Source: Glandiceps talaboti
Taxonomy: Eukaryota > Hemichordata > Enteropneusta > Spengelidae
DNA length: 64,000 nt
Direction: 5' to 3'
NCBI RefSeq assembly: GCF_964340395.1
Contig: NC_135563.1
Span: forward strand, 21,649,151-21,713,150
In this document: positions 14,501 to 27,157 of the stretch, piece by piece
How the letters are laid out: each line of letters starts with the position of its first letter
Position numbering within the stretch: the stretch's first letter is position 1
The notes under the pieces: generated by a model
Databases searched by the model: none
What the model saw: only the letters and a program-made list of their open reading frames with translations
Told to the model about the DNA's origin: nothing
Translations under genes and position numbers: made by a program

Positions 14501-17500
14501 TTAAAAAAAATGTCAGGAGCTAAAATGTTCATTCCTAAACACTTTCTGGTGTCCATAGCCCCAATATATTGTACCTCATCTTTAACTCATAGTGACAAGG
14601 CCACTTAGCCAAATGAAAAAAAAAAAACATTGGGAAATACTATGTATTACTTACTTATCGAGTTCTCTGTTCAGTTGCAATTTGTCCTTCAGCATTAGTA
14701 TGTATATTATACTCTCATCTATAGCTATTAGGCTGAAAAACAACAACAGGAAAACAGATTTTGAAATATGTGTTTCAGTTTACAAATATTATGAAAATCT
14801 GTTAGTGTTTGCATGTAAGGGCATCGGTAATTGAAACAAAAAACCTTGTGTGAGACATAAAAACATCGTATTGCCTAATTGATACTCTATAGTCACTCTA
14901 ATTTGGTAGTAAAAAACATCATTTTGCCTGCCTAACTGAAACACTATAGTCACTCTGATTTGGTAGTAAATGGAACTAATGTATATTTGAAAGCACCTTT
15001 ATGACCTCTCACCTTGACTCTTTAATAGTATTAAATCCTGTCTTGTATGCATCTTTAGCATTCATTATCAGTCCTCGTCCTTTGCTACTTGTGTACGTAC
15101 TCTTGTCTGGTTCTACCGAGGCAAATGGTATGTTTTTCTTCAACACTTTGATCCAGCACAGTATAAAGAGGGCAACCAAGACGGCAGCTATGAGCAGTGC
15201 TACAAAAAATGCAATGGCTCCAGCACCAGCATTGTACAAGTAACTGACATCTTCTTGTTCATTTTTTTCAATGCAGGCAGTGTCACTAGCTGTGTATGAT
15301 CTTCCTGGATACTGAAGACAAAATAATGAAATTTTTTTTAAAAATTTGGAAATTTGAAAAAGTCTTTTCTGCAAAATTTACTTTCTCAGTGAGTTAAGTT
15401 ATGCATGTTGTCAAAATTTATATGAAAATCTTCATATTTTTTAACAATGTTTACACATTTTATGACAGTTTATGACACAGCACTGCCACTAGAAATGCAT
15501 GTGTACAATCTTCCTGGAGAAATAATGAAAAAAAAAGACTTACTGTGGGTGTTTTTAGGCTAGCATCTAGAGAATCATATGTGGTAGTCACTGTGTAGAC
15601 ACTGGGAACTCCATAGTTATATTTCAATGTTGTATCAGAAAAGAATGCCTTGAATGTCAAGTACATAGTAGCTCCAACTGTAACAGGAGAGAAATAAAGA
15701 CTACATCAGATAACTGTATTGCTGTATAAGGTATTAAAACAGATATATTTACAGTAAATACATGTGCTGTTATTATCAACTTTGTAATAAAGTACAAATG
15801 TTGTAAAGTAATATGTAAAATTATCAACGTTTTAAATACCATTTTTTAGCAAGTTATTTGGATAAACTGTAGACAGGTATGTGCTGCCCAGGTTCCGAAC
15901 ATCTCCCCATTTCTAAAGACATCTTTTGGGTGAAAAATGGTCCTATAATTTGCATAAATAAAATAAGGTACACATGGCAGACCCATGAATAAGCATATTC
16001 CAGCCATTGGAGCGCTATACAGGTCAGTACTGGGGAATGTGACCACCTAGGTACCTTCCTATACACTCGGCAATTTTTCCTTTTTATTGGATAAGTTGAG
16101 GAAATCCTTAAGCATGGAATAGGTACACATATTTATCGACTCCATGTGGACGCATATTTTTAGATGGAAAAGTGGACCCATGTTTAGGAAGTTTTAGTGA
16201 AAAAGTACTGACCGATCACCTTCCTGAGGGACTACACCCCCACCCCACCCCAGCGAATAAAAGTTAAAATCTATAAGTTTTACTCTCAGGCTGATATTTT
16301 ACAGGCATCACTCAAATTTTATTGTCGAATGTATAGGAGAACTGTCATGTACAAATTTTGAAGTACTTCCTCTATCATGTTACCAGGGTTGTAAAATATT
16401 AACAAACACTATGTGGAAAGGTTTGTTGAGGACATTTATCACACAATATCCCTTTCTAAGCAGACACTAGACACACATACAGTTAAATTTCTGTCACAAG
16501 ATCTGACTCTGAGATTTGTGAAGGTATAATACCAAGTTCTGCACTGGCAAGTTACCGTAGTTACCAGGAAGGTAAAATTTGGGACTGTTATATCTTTTTG
16601 AATACAGCAAAGTGTTTTTTTTAATATGTCAATAAAACTACTTTTCCTTGTTACACAATCATGGGTTCTGAATACCTATGAGCATAGACAGGTCTATGCT
16701 ATGAGTAATGTTTTTTTTCTGTTCAAGTTGACAGACTTTGTCAAACCGACCGTTTGGTGGCTTTACTGCTAGGCAGAATAGAGAACACTAATAAACTAAA
16801 AGTTAGAGGACTTGGCACCCACAGAGTTACAGGGTTAACAAACTAAACTAGGAGAGAATAGACTATGAACTAAGTTGTACACCTCATCAAAATTTACACC
16901 CACAATGTCTTGAGTGTATTATTTGCCTATTAATCTTTAAGTACTATAAACTTAATGGTACTTGTGATACAGTTAAAAGAACCTTCAACAAACGTGACAG
17001 GAGATCTACTTTTCATTTTATGAAATACTTAATTCTGAGATTTATGAAGGTTACATGTAAATACTCACAACATTGACCAACAACTGTATACTGAAAAGAT
17101 CAATACTTAAAGGGGTACAAGCAGAGACTTCTTCAACTGAGTCTGTGTTTGTAACTCAAAACTTAAAATCTTTAACAAGTTTGTTATTCAACCCAAAAAC
17201 ATTGTTTCCTAGCACTGTCATTATACTTTGTGTTAGTTCTGAATTCAAAGCATAGATAATCTACCTAGCCTAAATCACTAAGACTTCTTCAGCTGAGTCT
17301 GATTCAATGAAGTAAACTAGTCAAGAACAGTTGAAGAAGGTGGACTGATTTAACCAAAATAATATTTGGTTAAATCATTTATGGTCAGACATCAGAACTG
17401 ATTTTTGTTATTGTATATAATTTTATTGCCATTTACATAAAATGCAAATTGGTTTTCCATGAGCACTCATAAAAAGAGGTGAATAAATTGAAAACTACAG

Positions 17501-20500
17501 ATTGGAAAGAAAACAAAAACTGACTAAAACGTTAGAAAGAAAAGGCAAGTGAAATATAAAAGTATAAAGAGATAAAAATAATGTAACACATCAAACAATG
17601 ATGCTAAAAAGATACAAAATTAATGCAGAGACAAATAACACGAAACTAAAACAAATGGTAAAATATCCTAGGACTGCTTTAAAATGATGGATAAAAGCTA
17701 TTTCTAAAAGGTTTTGATTTCGTTTTGATACTCCTGTACCTCTTACCCGAGGGTAACAGTTCAAACAATGTATGTGTCGGATGACTGGAATCCTTAATGA
17801 TGGATGTAGCTTTCTGAATGGATCTGGAAATGAATCTATGCTTACCTGCTACAGAATTCTCTGTTAATTTGATTTGTCTATTGTTTTTAGAGTAGGTTAG
17901 TCCTGGTGTACCAAATGGAGGATACATCTCATCATATAACAAGACTTCTAATCCATCAACAGGAAATGTTAATTCTACCGAGTAAGCATCGGCTAGAGAA
18001 TTTGTAGAATGTTCGACAGTCACATTGAATCTAATTAGTTCCATCGTATAGTCACCACTCTCACGGGTTTCATAAAGCTATGAAAAATAAAATTATTAAT
18101 TTTTAACGTCATTTTAAGCCTGTTGTTATCCCTGTAATAATTACATTGTTACTAATCTAGAGGCTATCCATTGAGTTTGAATCTGAAGATTCCATCCCTT
18201 TAAAAAGATCTTCAGATTCAAACACAATGTATGGCCTCTAGACTACATTGTTACATGTTGTGAAAATTATGATAACTCACAAAAAGTCAACAATTTTTGT
18301 CCAGTATTTGACATTTATATTACATGTGTACTGATAATTACTTGTGTTGATGTGAATACATGCTGTTGGTATTTGCACTGCAGTGCAAAACTGAAAACAT
18401 TATTACATACCTGTATGCTAATGATATGCAAATGAGACAATCTGAAAACATTATTACATACATATATGCTAATGATATGCAAATGAAGACAATATGAAAT
18501 CATTATACATACCTATATGCTAATGATATGCAAATGAAAACACAATCTGAAAACATTATTACATACCTATATGCTAATGATATGCAAATGAACACACTTT
18601 CAATGCACATAAAATAATTCATACCTTCAAAATCTATTCAATATAACAGAAATTATACACCTTGAATTCATTTTTATAGTTTTTCATGAAAAATATATGA
18701 TAAACCACAATTTGACAAAATGCGAATAAGTCAAACTAGATATATTCTTAAAATTTATGATGGCAGTGAATAATTTATCTTATCACTATATCATGATACA
18801 TTGCTATATTCTGATCAACTTACAGCTTCCGACGTAGCATCTACAGACAAATCAGGTTCAGAGAATGACATGCCAGAGATTTTTTCCATGATTGCCGTTC
18901 CACCGTTTAGTTTCATAGTTAGTGTGTAATCAAGCAGGCTTCCTGACACCATTTCTGGGGTTCCCTTCATCACATAGTACATCTGAAAATAAATATATAA
19001 TGTTCACATTTTATAGTACATGAAAATACAGAATAAAATTGAAAAAGCCCCTGCTGTCAAAATGTAATCAAAAAGTTCAAATAATTTTGTACTTATATAC
19101 TGCTGAAAATACACAGAAAATAATAACCAAAATCTTCTCTTTTTTTCTATTTAATTATATTAGTTAATTTTAGTTAAAAGGTTCAGATGGGCACTTGGCC
19201 TTCATTGCCTTACTACAGATCTTCATTCTATATTGCATATAGTTCAGCTTAGAATCTAGTCATATACATGTAGTGATATTTGCTATCATTTTCCCTTACA
19301 CCTAGTATTTCACTAGTCTTGTACTTCATGAAGGGTTCTGACCATAGAGAAGGTTCAAATTCTTATAATTATCCATTTTTAAATTTTTCCCTGTGAGATG
19401 ATATAATGCTGTAATGGACATTAGACATGAACTCACTTCAGTAGACTGGATCAGCAAATCACAAAGGGATCAATTTCATGATGGAATAAAGATGCATCCT
19501 AGTAACGGGGAGGGGGGAGGGGGGAGGGGGTTGTGCATTGCCGTGGGAAATTGTAACTTTAGGTTTGAATAAATGGCCATTCCAATAAATGGCAGGTGTA
19601 GGGGAAAAGGTGATAGTAGAAATCCCTACATAGCTGGATTTCAGGCTAATATATTTATTACTCAGGTAAGATCACTTTTGACATGCTAAAATAATTGTGA
19701 CATGTTGATATTACTATCAGTGTATACCATAGACCCTACACAACCCTTACAATAGAATGGGAAGATCCATGCAGTGTTTTATTGTGTATTAAACTGACAG
19801 TGTCCATTGACTAATAGAGCATTGAAACAATCTCATAACACTGTTCACTAATTATTATCACCAAGGCAACACTCACAATTACATAACCTATTAGATACAC
19901 AGTTTATTAGTTTTAATTTGTGCTTGTGAAAACCAAGGATGCCAAAGTCATAAATGTACCTCATTTCTAAAGGATTATTATTAAGTTGTCAAAGTATTAA
20001 TCATCACATCAGTATATTGATATCAAGTTGATGGAAATCTTTTTAGAAATTTATAGAAATTCTCCTACTGTATAAATTGTAGGTATTCAGTAGAATACAA
20101 GAAATAGTCTCAAGTACAAGGCCAGTCATGCCACTATAACAAGTCAGTGAGCACTCTTACTTTTGGTGATGTTGTGTGTTTACTAGCCATGCACCTGACA
20201 TCCTGTTACTAGACTCTGAATATAATAGAGTGACAGACTTTGTACCAAAATATACATCTACAATTCAAGATGGTTTAATAACCAACGACGTAAAAATTTA
20301 ATTCATTATTTTCTGGATTTTTCTTTTATAGCAGCTACATGTAGCTCATCAGATTTGTCAGGTCACATTGTGAAATTAATCATTTATCACCTTAGTGATG
20401 GAAGCACTATACACAAACATCACCTGTTACTATGGTTACAGGGATGATGCTCAAAACATTCAAATGCTTAGAGCTACATCAAATTATCCCAGGATATTGT

Positions 20501-23500
20501 TACATGTATGTGTCACTTTATTGCCAGAGGTATATCACCATGGGAACGGTATTCAAATTGGAGACAGAGAAATAAACACATCAGTTTCTAGGACTAATAC
20601 AATGTACATTTAATTATTGCACACATCAAATGCAATTTTTGTATGGTTGAATAACATAGCTAAACTGATAGCCAGATAACTTAAGGCATAAACATTTTTT
20701 AAAATAGGTGGGGTAGGTAGATTTTTTTTTTTCATATGTGAGTGTCTAGTTCAGGTATAATGTATTTATGTTTTCTGTTGTTTTTCATATGGTCTCTGTG
20801 TTATTGGCAATCTGATTAAAATCCGACGTGGTGAAAGTGGCGTTTGTTTTTGTTCGGAGTGATCACCGCGTGGGAAGGCGGCGATCACTCCGAACAAAAA
20901 CAAACGTCACAATACGATGAATAGAGGTAAATAAGGACATTTAGCCACTTTCACCACATCGGATTTTAATCAGATTGTGTTATTGGTTTCTTCCCATCAG
21001 ATGTGCAGCCATTACAGATTGGAAGAACAGTTTTATATTGTCTTTTTCAGTTGATGTTAGTTTCCGCATCCACTGTTTCTAGCGAGACTTCACAATTTTC
21101 GCAATTTTCTTATTTTTTTTCTTGAATACATAAAAAAAAGTTTAGGGTCAGCGTGAAAAACTAGGTGGGGGTTGGGTAACTGGAACCAAACAACTTTTTT
21201 ATTTGGCTTAATACAGTATTTCACTAAGCTTTAATGAAAGCTACTGTTCTTGAGAAATGCACAATGGAAACATTGTTGCTTTACAAACAAACTGTTACAT
21301 AATATTACATATACATTGTATCTTGTACAAACAAGGTAGCACTCACAACATTTACCTTGCCTATCTTTGTAGATTTCGTGTCTATAAATAGACGTACATG
21401 TAGGTCTTTGTAATTGCATGGTTATCTTTTCCTTTTAAGGAACATTTATTCCAGTTTAAACCCTTGGCTAAAAAATACATATATTGAATACTGGCAAGAA
21501 TTGTGCTTTGACAAATAACAGAGACAATAAATCCCATCTATTCGTTATTTCAATAAAACTGACACATGGCTACATCATATGATGACTCTATCTATTTACT
21601 ATCTATCAGATAATTTAAAGTGGCCATATGGATAAGAAATGGATCTTTATCTTGGATTTTCGATAAATAAACAACTCCACTAGATTTTTTTACTTGTAAC
21701 ATTGAAATGTATAGAAAGCAACAGATGCATGCACAGACTGGACTTGATGTAGTGATTTAATACTAGATTTCTTGTCATTATGTCTTACATTGACATTATA
21801 CTGGAATGTGGTTTTACTTGAGTATTAAAACAGCTTATGAATTCAGCTTTGAAAGTTAATCTCAAATTTTTTCTGACATACAATACATTTGTACATCTTG
21901 AGGGCATTGTCAGGAGTGTACTACAAGTTACCTGTCTCGTGTTTTATCATTGTCAGGGGGTGACTACAACTACTTGTCTCATGTTGTCTCAGTGTTATTG
22001 GGTACATATACTCTCTACCGTATTGGATTTCAACTCCAGTGTCAACAATGAAGTGAGCGTCACTTGACATCACTGCTACTGGTATTACTGGTATACAGTG
22101 GAAATAAGGAGGAATATTTATGTGGGGTTCACAGTTTGTTTTTGCCAAGGTTTGGGAATCCTGGTGACTAATTTAGTAATATATGCAAATTTTCATACCT
22201 TGTACCATATAGGAAAACCTTGGTAAAAATCTTGGAGGATTGGATACCACCCCTAACAACAAACAGTTGAATCTACACAGTACCCTTACAGTAAAACAGT
22301 AAAGCATGTTCATGTGTATATGAAATTATAGAATCACAGTCCAGGTGATGATGACCTGATACCTAACATTTATTGAAACAGGAGAGGACCAAAAGTAGTA
22401 AACCAGTTTTTCAATAACCTCTCTTTACGATCTCTCGGTAGTGAACATAAATTTATGTTTCCATGAAGTTATTGTCAGCCTCTTTCAAGGTTATTTTTTA
22501 TGGTTTACACTCAGCCTCATTCAAGATTATCTTTTATAGTGATATTATTTTGAATGACCCTACTAATGTCACAAAATATCTAGAACCAATAACATTGATA
22601 AATATGGTAGATGTCTGACGTGGTATTTTTTAGTGATACTATGTAATTGTAATAATTCATCCTTGTTCACCATGACAAGAAAAGTGTGATAGGCTACACC
22701 ACTAAATGTCTACAGCCCTGTTACATATAAACTGGGCTCTTACAGTGCTGTAGCATTGTTGTAACAGCAATGTAGGAACAGGCCAGTTACATGGCTTTGG
22801 TTACTATGCTGTAACATTGGTGTTCAGCAGGACTGTTACAGTGCTGTAGCATTGTTGTAACAGCAATGTAGGAACAGGCCAGTTACATGGCTTTGGTTAC
22901 TATGTTGTAACACTGGTGTTCAGCAGGATTGTTACAGTGATGTAGCATTGTTGTAACAGTGGTGTAGGAACAGGCCAGTTACATGGCTTTAGTTTCTTTG
23001 CTGTAGCATATTGTTCAGGAGGACTGTTACAGTGATGTAGCACTGTTGTAACAGTGGTGTAGGAGCAGCTCAGTTACATGGTTTCGGTTACTATATGGTC
23101 ATCCTTGATACCTTGCTCAGGTGGAACACAGAGGAGATTATTTAAAAAACAGATTTATAAAACAATCCCCTCATTTCTACAATCCCCTCATTTCTACAAT
23201 CCCCTCATTTCTTCACCCAGTGCATTGCTTACAGAGATTAGTTTCATTATAACTTTATCATCATCATTATTATTATTATTATATTTATCGTCATTTTCAT
23301 TCCAAAGTTTGTGTGATAATTTCAGACATTCCAGTTAATTAAGTTCATATAAGTGCGAAATAAGCACAAATAAAACATCTGGCAGTTACAGTTAGCGTAT
23401 AACTTCATAATGATGACTGTTCTATATCTTCCTGTGATTTATGTTCAAACTCAGATAACACAGGAGTTGGTAAGATTCAACAAATTCAGTCAATACAACT

Positions 23501-26500
23501 TGTAACCATGGCAACAAAACCTAATCATATCATTGGAAACACAGAAATTTTATGTTTTTCAATCTACAGAAACAACAATGCAGCATGGACATTCAGGCAA
23601 AAGTCCCAATAAATATATAAATATCTAAATATCTAAAAAGTCTAAATATATTCCTGAGCTAACCACTTTAAAAATAAACCCTTAGTATCAAACTACTTGA
23701 TGTGTTTTTACTCAACAAAATGCAGATATTAATTCCAGCAATAAAATACTTGTATTTGATGAAATGATGAATTCTTTAAACTTAGAAATATACTGATAAC
23801 ATTTCATTACTGCAAAAGTTGTCTCTGTAGGTAATACAAGCTTCTTAATACTTAATCTGTAATCTAATTCAAAAGCTGCCTGGTTGGTTTTTTTCAGAAA
23901 TAAATGACTTTTATGCAGTATTGATGACCATATCTAAATCATTCACATTTGGACCTATTTTCATTTCATCAAATTGCTTTTCAATTTAATGATTTTGAAA
24001 ACCAATCTTGGTTTGCGACACTAATCTAGATACATGTCCAAACATTCATCTCATAGACTGATTGTACACAAATATAGAAATAGCATTGGCTTACTTACAA
24101 TGTCAATAATATAGTAACACAGTGTAGCAAGATGACTTTCATTGTTATTTCCCCCAATGGATATTAAAGAGAAAAGTATGTATTTTTACAATTAAATTTG
24201 TTAGAATTAAAATCCTCTTCCTCAAAACTTTTACTTAATTGATCTTATTGTGTGTACTGTAAAGAAATATTCCCTTCAAGCCCTTGGGAGAAAGAAATAT
24301 TCCCTTCAATCCCTGGGGAGAAAGAAATATTCCCTTCAATCCCTGGGGAGAAAGAAATATTCCCTTCAATCCCTGGGGAGAAAGAGGACTGAGTGCAACA
24401 ATTATATTTTTTTTCAGTCTGCTCAATGTGTATTCAAGTTTCAACCTGATAATTCTAACCAAGTGTATTCACTCAACATGGTGTTGAGATAGGTTTGTTG
24501 ATCAATTTAATTTTATCTTGGTTTGCTTGAATTATCCTTTGTATGACCTGTTTCTGATCCATCCTTTTCAGACTCACTTACAAATGGTCAGACTTTTCAG
24601 CCCGGACTAAACTAAGTCTGACAACCACCCTAACACTTTCGCACAGTACTATTAGGTCGGACTAAAACTTATGGTGTGAGAGTGAACTAAGCTGTCCAGT
24701 GTGAAGCCCCCTTTGCCCATGATTTGTCTATACTATAAACAGACTAAATAATCAAATGTTAGTGTTTTGATCATAATTTTTTCAAAGCTAGTTGGGGTCA
24801 TTATATGTATATTATTCCTCATATTTGTCATCATCGGGCCAAGGAAAATATGAGTGACCTAAGGGGCCTTGTCATTGTCATTTCAAGTTGGTGATAAACC
24901 CCGAGTTCACAAATCAAATTGTTATCGACAATAAAGAGAAATGTTGGGGAACAATATAACCATATCTGCACAAGCATAGTTTATGAACAATTGGGAAGAG
25001 TTATGGTGAGTTTAAACATTTGACACAGATTTTGTACCTCAGAAAACAAACAAACAACCAAGGTATGTGTTGTTGTGACAACAATGACCAGGTTATAAAT
25101 CCCATACTTTTTGTTTCCTGGTGATCAATTTGGCTTGTGTATAATCAAATCATAATAATTACTCAGGGTCATGACATCTGTTGTTTGTCAACTCTTTTTT
25201 TTCACATGTTCTTCTTTCAAGCCATTATCACAACTTTTTTTTCAACCTATCTAAAAAGTTTAGGGTCGACAGAGTAACACAACATTCTGCAGTGTGAAGT
25301 AATCATAACTATACCATGATCCTTTTTATTTACCTTAACACCAAGCAAAAACTGTGATAAAGTAACAACAAAGTAAAACTTACAGCAATAATAAGCTGAC
25401 CATTACTAGGACCATCATTAGTAATACTTCCAATTGGCCATGTAAAACTGGTTTCAGATCCAGTTGCTCGTTTTCTTCGTCGACTTGCTGTGTCATTTGT
25501 AACATCTTTGACAACATCCGTGATATTGGTAGCAGGTAATGTCAAGTTATAAAGTGTGTCATCATATTCTAAATAAGCAGCTGTCATATCTACAGGAATT
25601 GTTGACAGGTCTGTTGATTCAAAAGCTGAGAGAGAAAAAAAGTTCAAAAAGTGAAGAAGTGTTAACCTTTTCATTCCTAGAGACGACATTGGAATAAATA
25701 GAAACTTGATTGTAAGAACATTTTCTAAAATTTAAGAATATTACTTCATTGGGAAGTAATATTTCTTGAATTCTGATCTAAAATAAAGTTGATGTTTTTC
25801 CAAAAATTACAGAGAAACAAGAATTTTTGTTCAAAAATTTTGGCGGGAAAGTTTCTAGTCCTGAAAGGTATAATAGATTTACAGTACCAGATTTACATCT
25901 ATGAAAGAAAATAGGCCCAGTAACTCTTTACACATTTACTATTCTTTTTAAACTGAAAGAAGGACAGCCCAAATATTTTGTGGACGAAATTATGATAAAT
26001 TGTGCGATGTTTAATCGCATTTAATCACACTTAGTCATCATTTATACTTCAGGAAGTATAACAATAAATGTATGTTGAAAAAAAAACCCACAAAATACAA
26101 ACAAAATTGTGCTAGTGGTTACAGGTACAATAGTCTAGTTCCTATAATATGTTGGTATTCAGACTATAGTTACAGGTACAGTAATCTAGTTCCTATAATA
26201 CATTGGCATTCAGACTATAGTTACAGGTACAGTAATCTAGTTCCTATAATACATTGGTATTCAGACTATAGTTACAGGTACAGTAATCTAGTTCCTATAA
26301 TACATCGACATTCAGACTATAGTTACAGGTACAGTAATCTAGTTCCTATAATACATCGACATTCAGACTATAGTTACAGGTACAGTAATCTAGTTCCTAT
26401 AATACGTTGGCATTCAGACTATAGTTACAGGTACAGTAATCTAGTTCCTATAATACATCGACATTCAGACTATAGTTACAGGTACAGCAGTCTAGTTCCT

Positions 26501-27101
26501 ATAATACATTGGCATTCAGACTATAGTTACAGGTACAGTAATCTAGTTCCTATAATACATTGGCATTCAGACTATAGTTACAGGTACAGCAGTCTAGTTC
26601 CTATAATACATTGGCATTCAGACTATAGTTACCGGTACAGCAGTCTAGTTCCTATAATACGTTGGCATTCAGACTATAGTTACAGGTACAGCAGTCTAGT
26701 TCCTATAATACGTTGGCATTTAGACTATAGTTACAGGTACAGTAATCTAGTTCCTATAATACATTGGCATTCAGACTATACAATGTAGTTACAGCCAGAA
26801 AATCCCCTTTAGTTTCAGATGTAGATTAAACTTTCTTAAGTGGCTAAATTCTTCTAATGAGCTGAAATAGGTTCTGGTAGTTACATTGGTAGTCTACTTT
26901 ATGATACACTAATTACAATATGTAAACAGCATATTATACATAAATAGAGTAAACAATTTAATAGTTTGTCAACAATTTTATAGTTTGTCACCAAATTGTA
27001 ACTTTGTGAGATGCTGATAGTGTTGGATACATGTGATATACATTTTGACCAACAATAAAATTGTTTGTCTCTTATTTATTAGAGGCCATACTAAATTAAT
27101 T

Positions 27102-27157
<56 letters not shown>

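Larger units (their letters stand above)
18983..25383 (-). other. EVC2 intron 2 (6.4 kb)
   Basis: No exon was recognised. It contains the 170-bp MITE, the 96-bp and 28-bp tandem repeats, the X-box-type motif, a G-rich run near 19508-19530 and a TTA microsatellite near 23262-23282. Its size compared with other EVC2 introns reflects this repeat load. Confidence 0.6.

Noticed and set aside
15846-16066. 66- and 70-aa minus-strand frames in EVC2 intron 4
   Set aside because: No matching splice sites or phase with EVC2 exons and no recognisable domain.
16683-16702. Short palindromes AGCATAGACAGGTCTATGCT and similar at 33663-33697 and 56569-56604
   Set aside because: Recurrent CATAGAC/GTCTATG hairpins are visible, but they are too short and variable to call as elements without a genome search.
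26072-26788. 238-aa repeat protein as a real gene
   Set aside because: The frame is explained by a 51-bp minisatellite inside an intron of the opposite-strand gene, with no homology, promoter or splice evidence.
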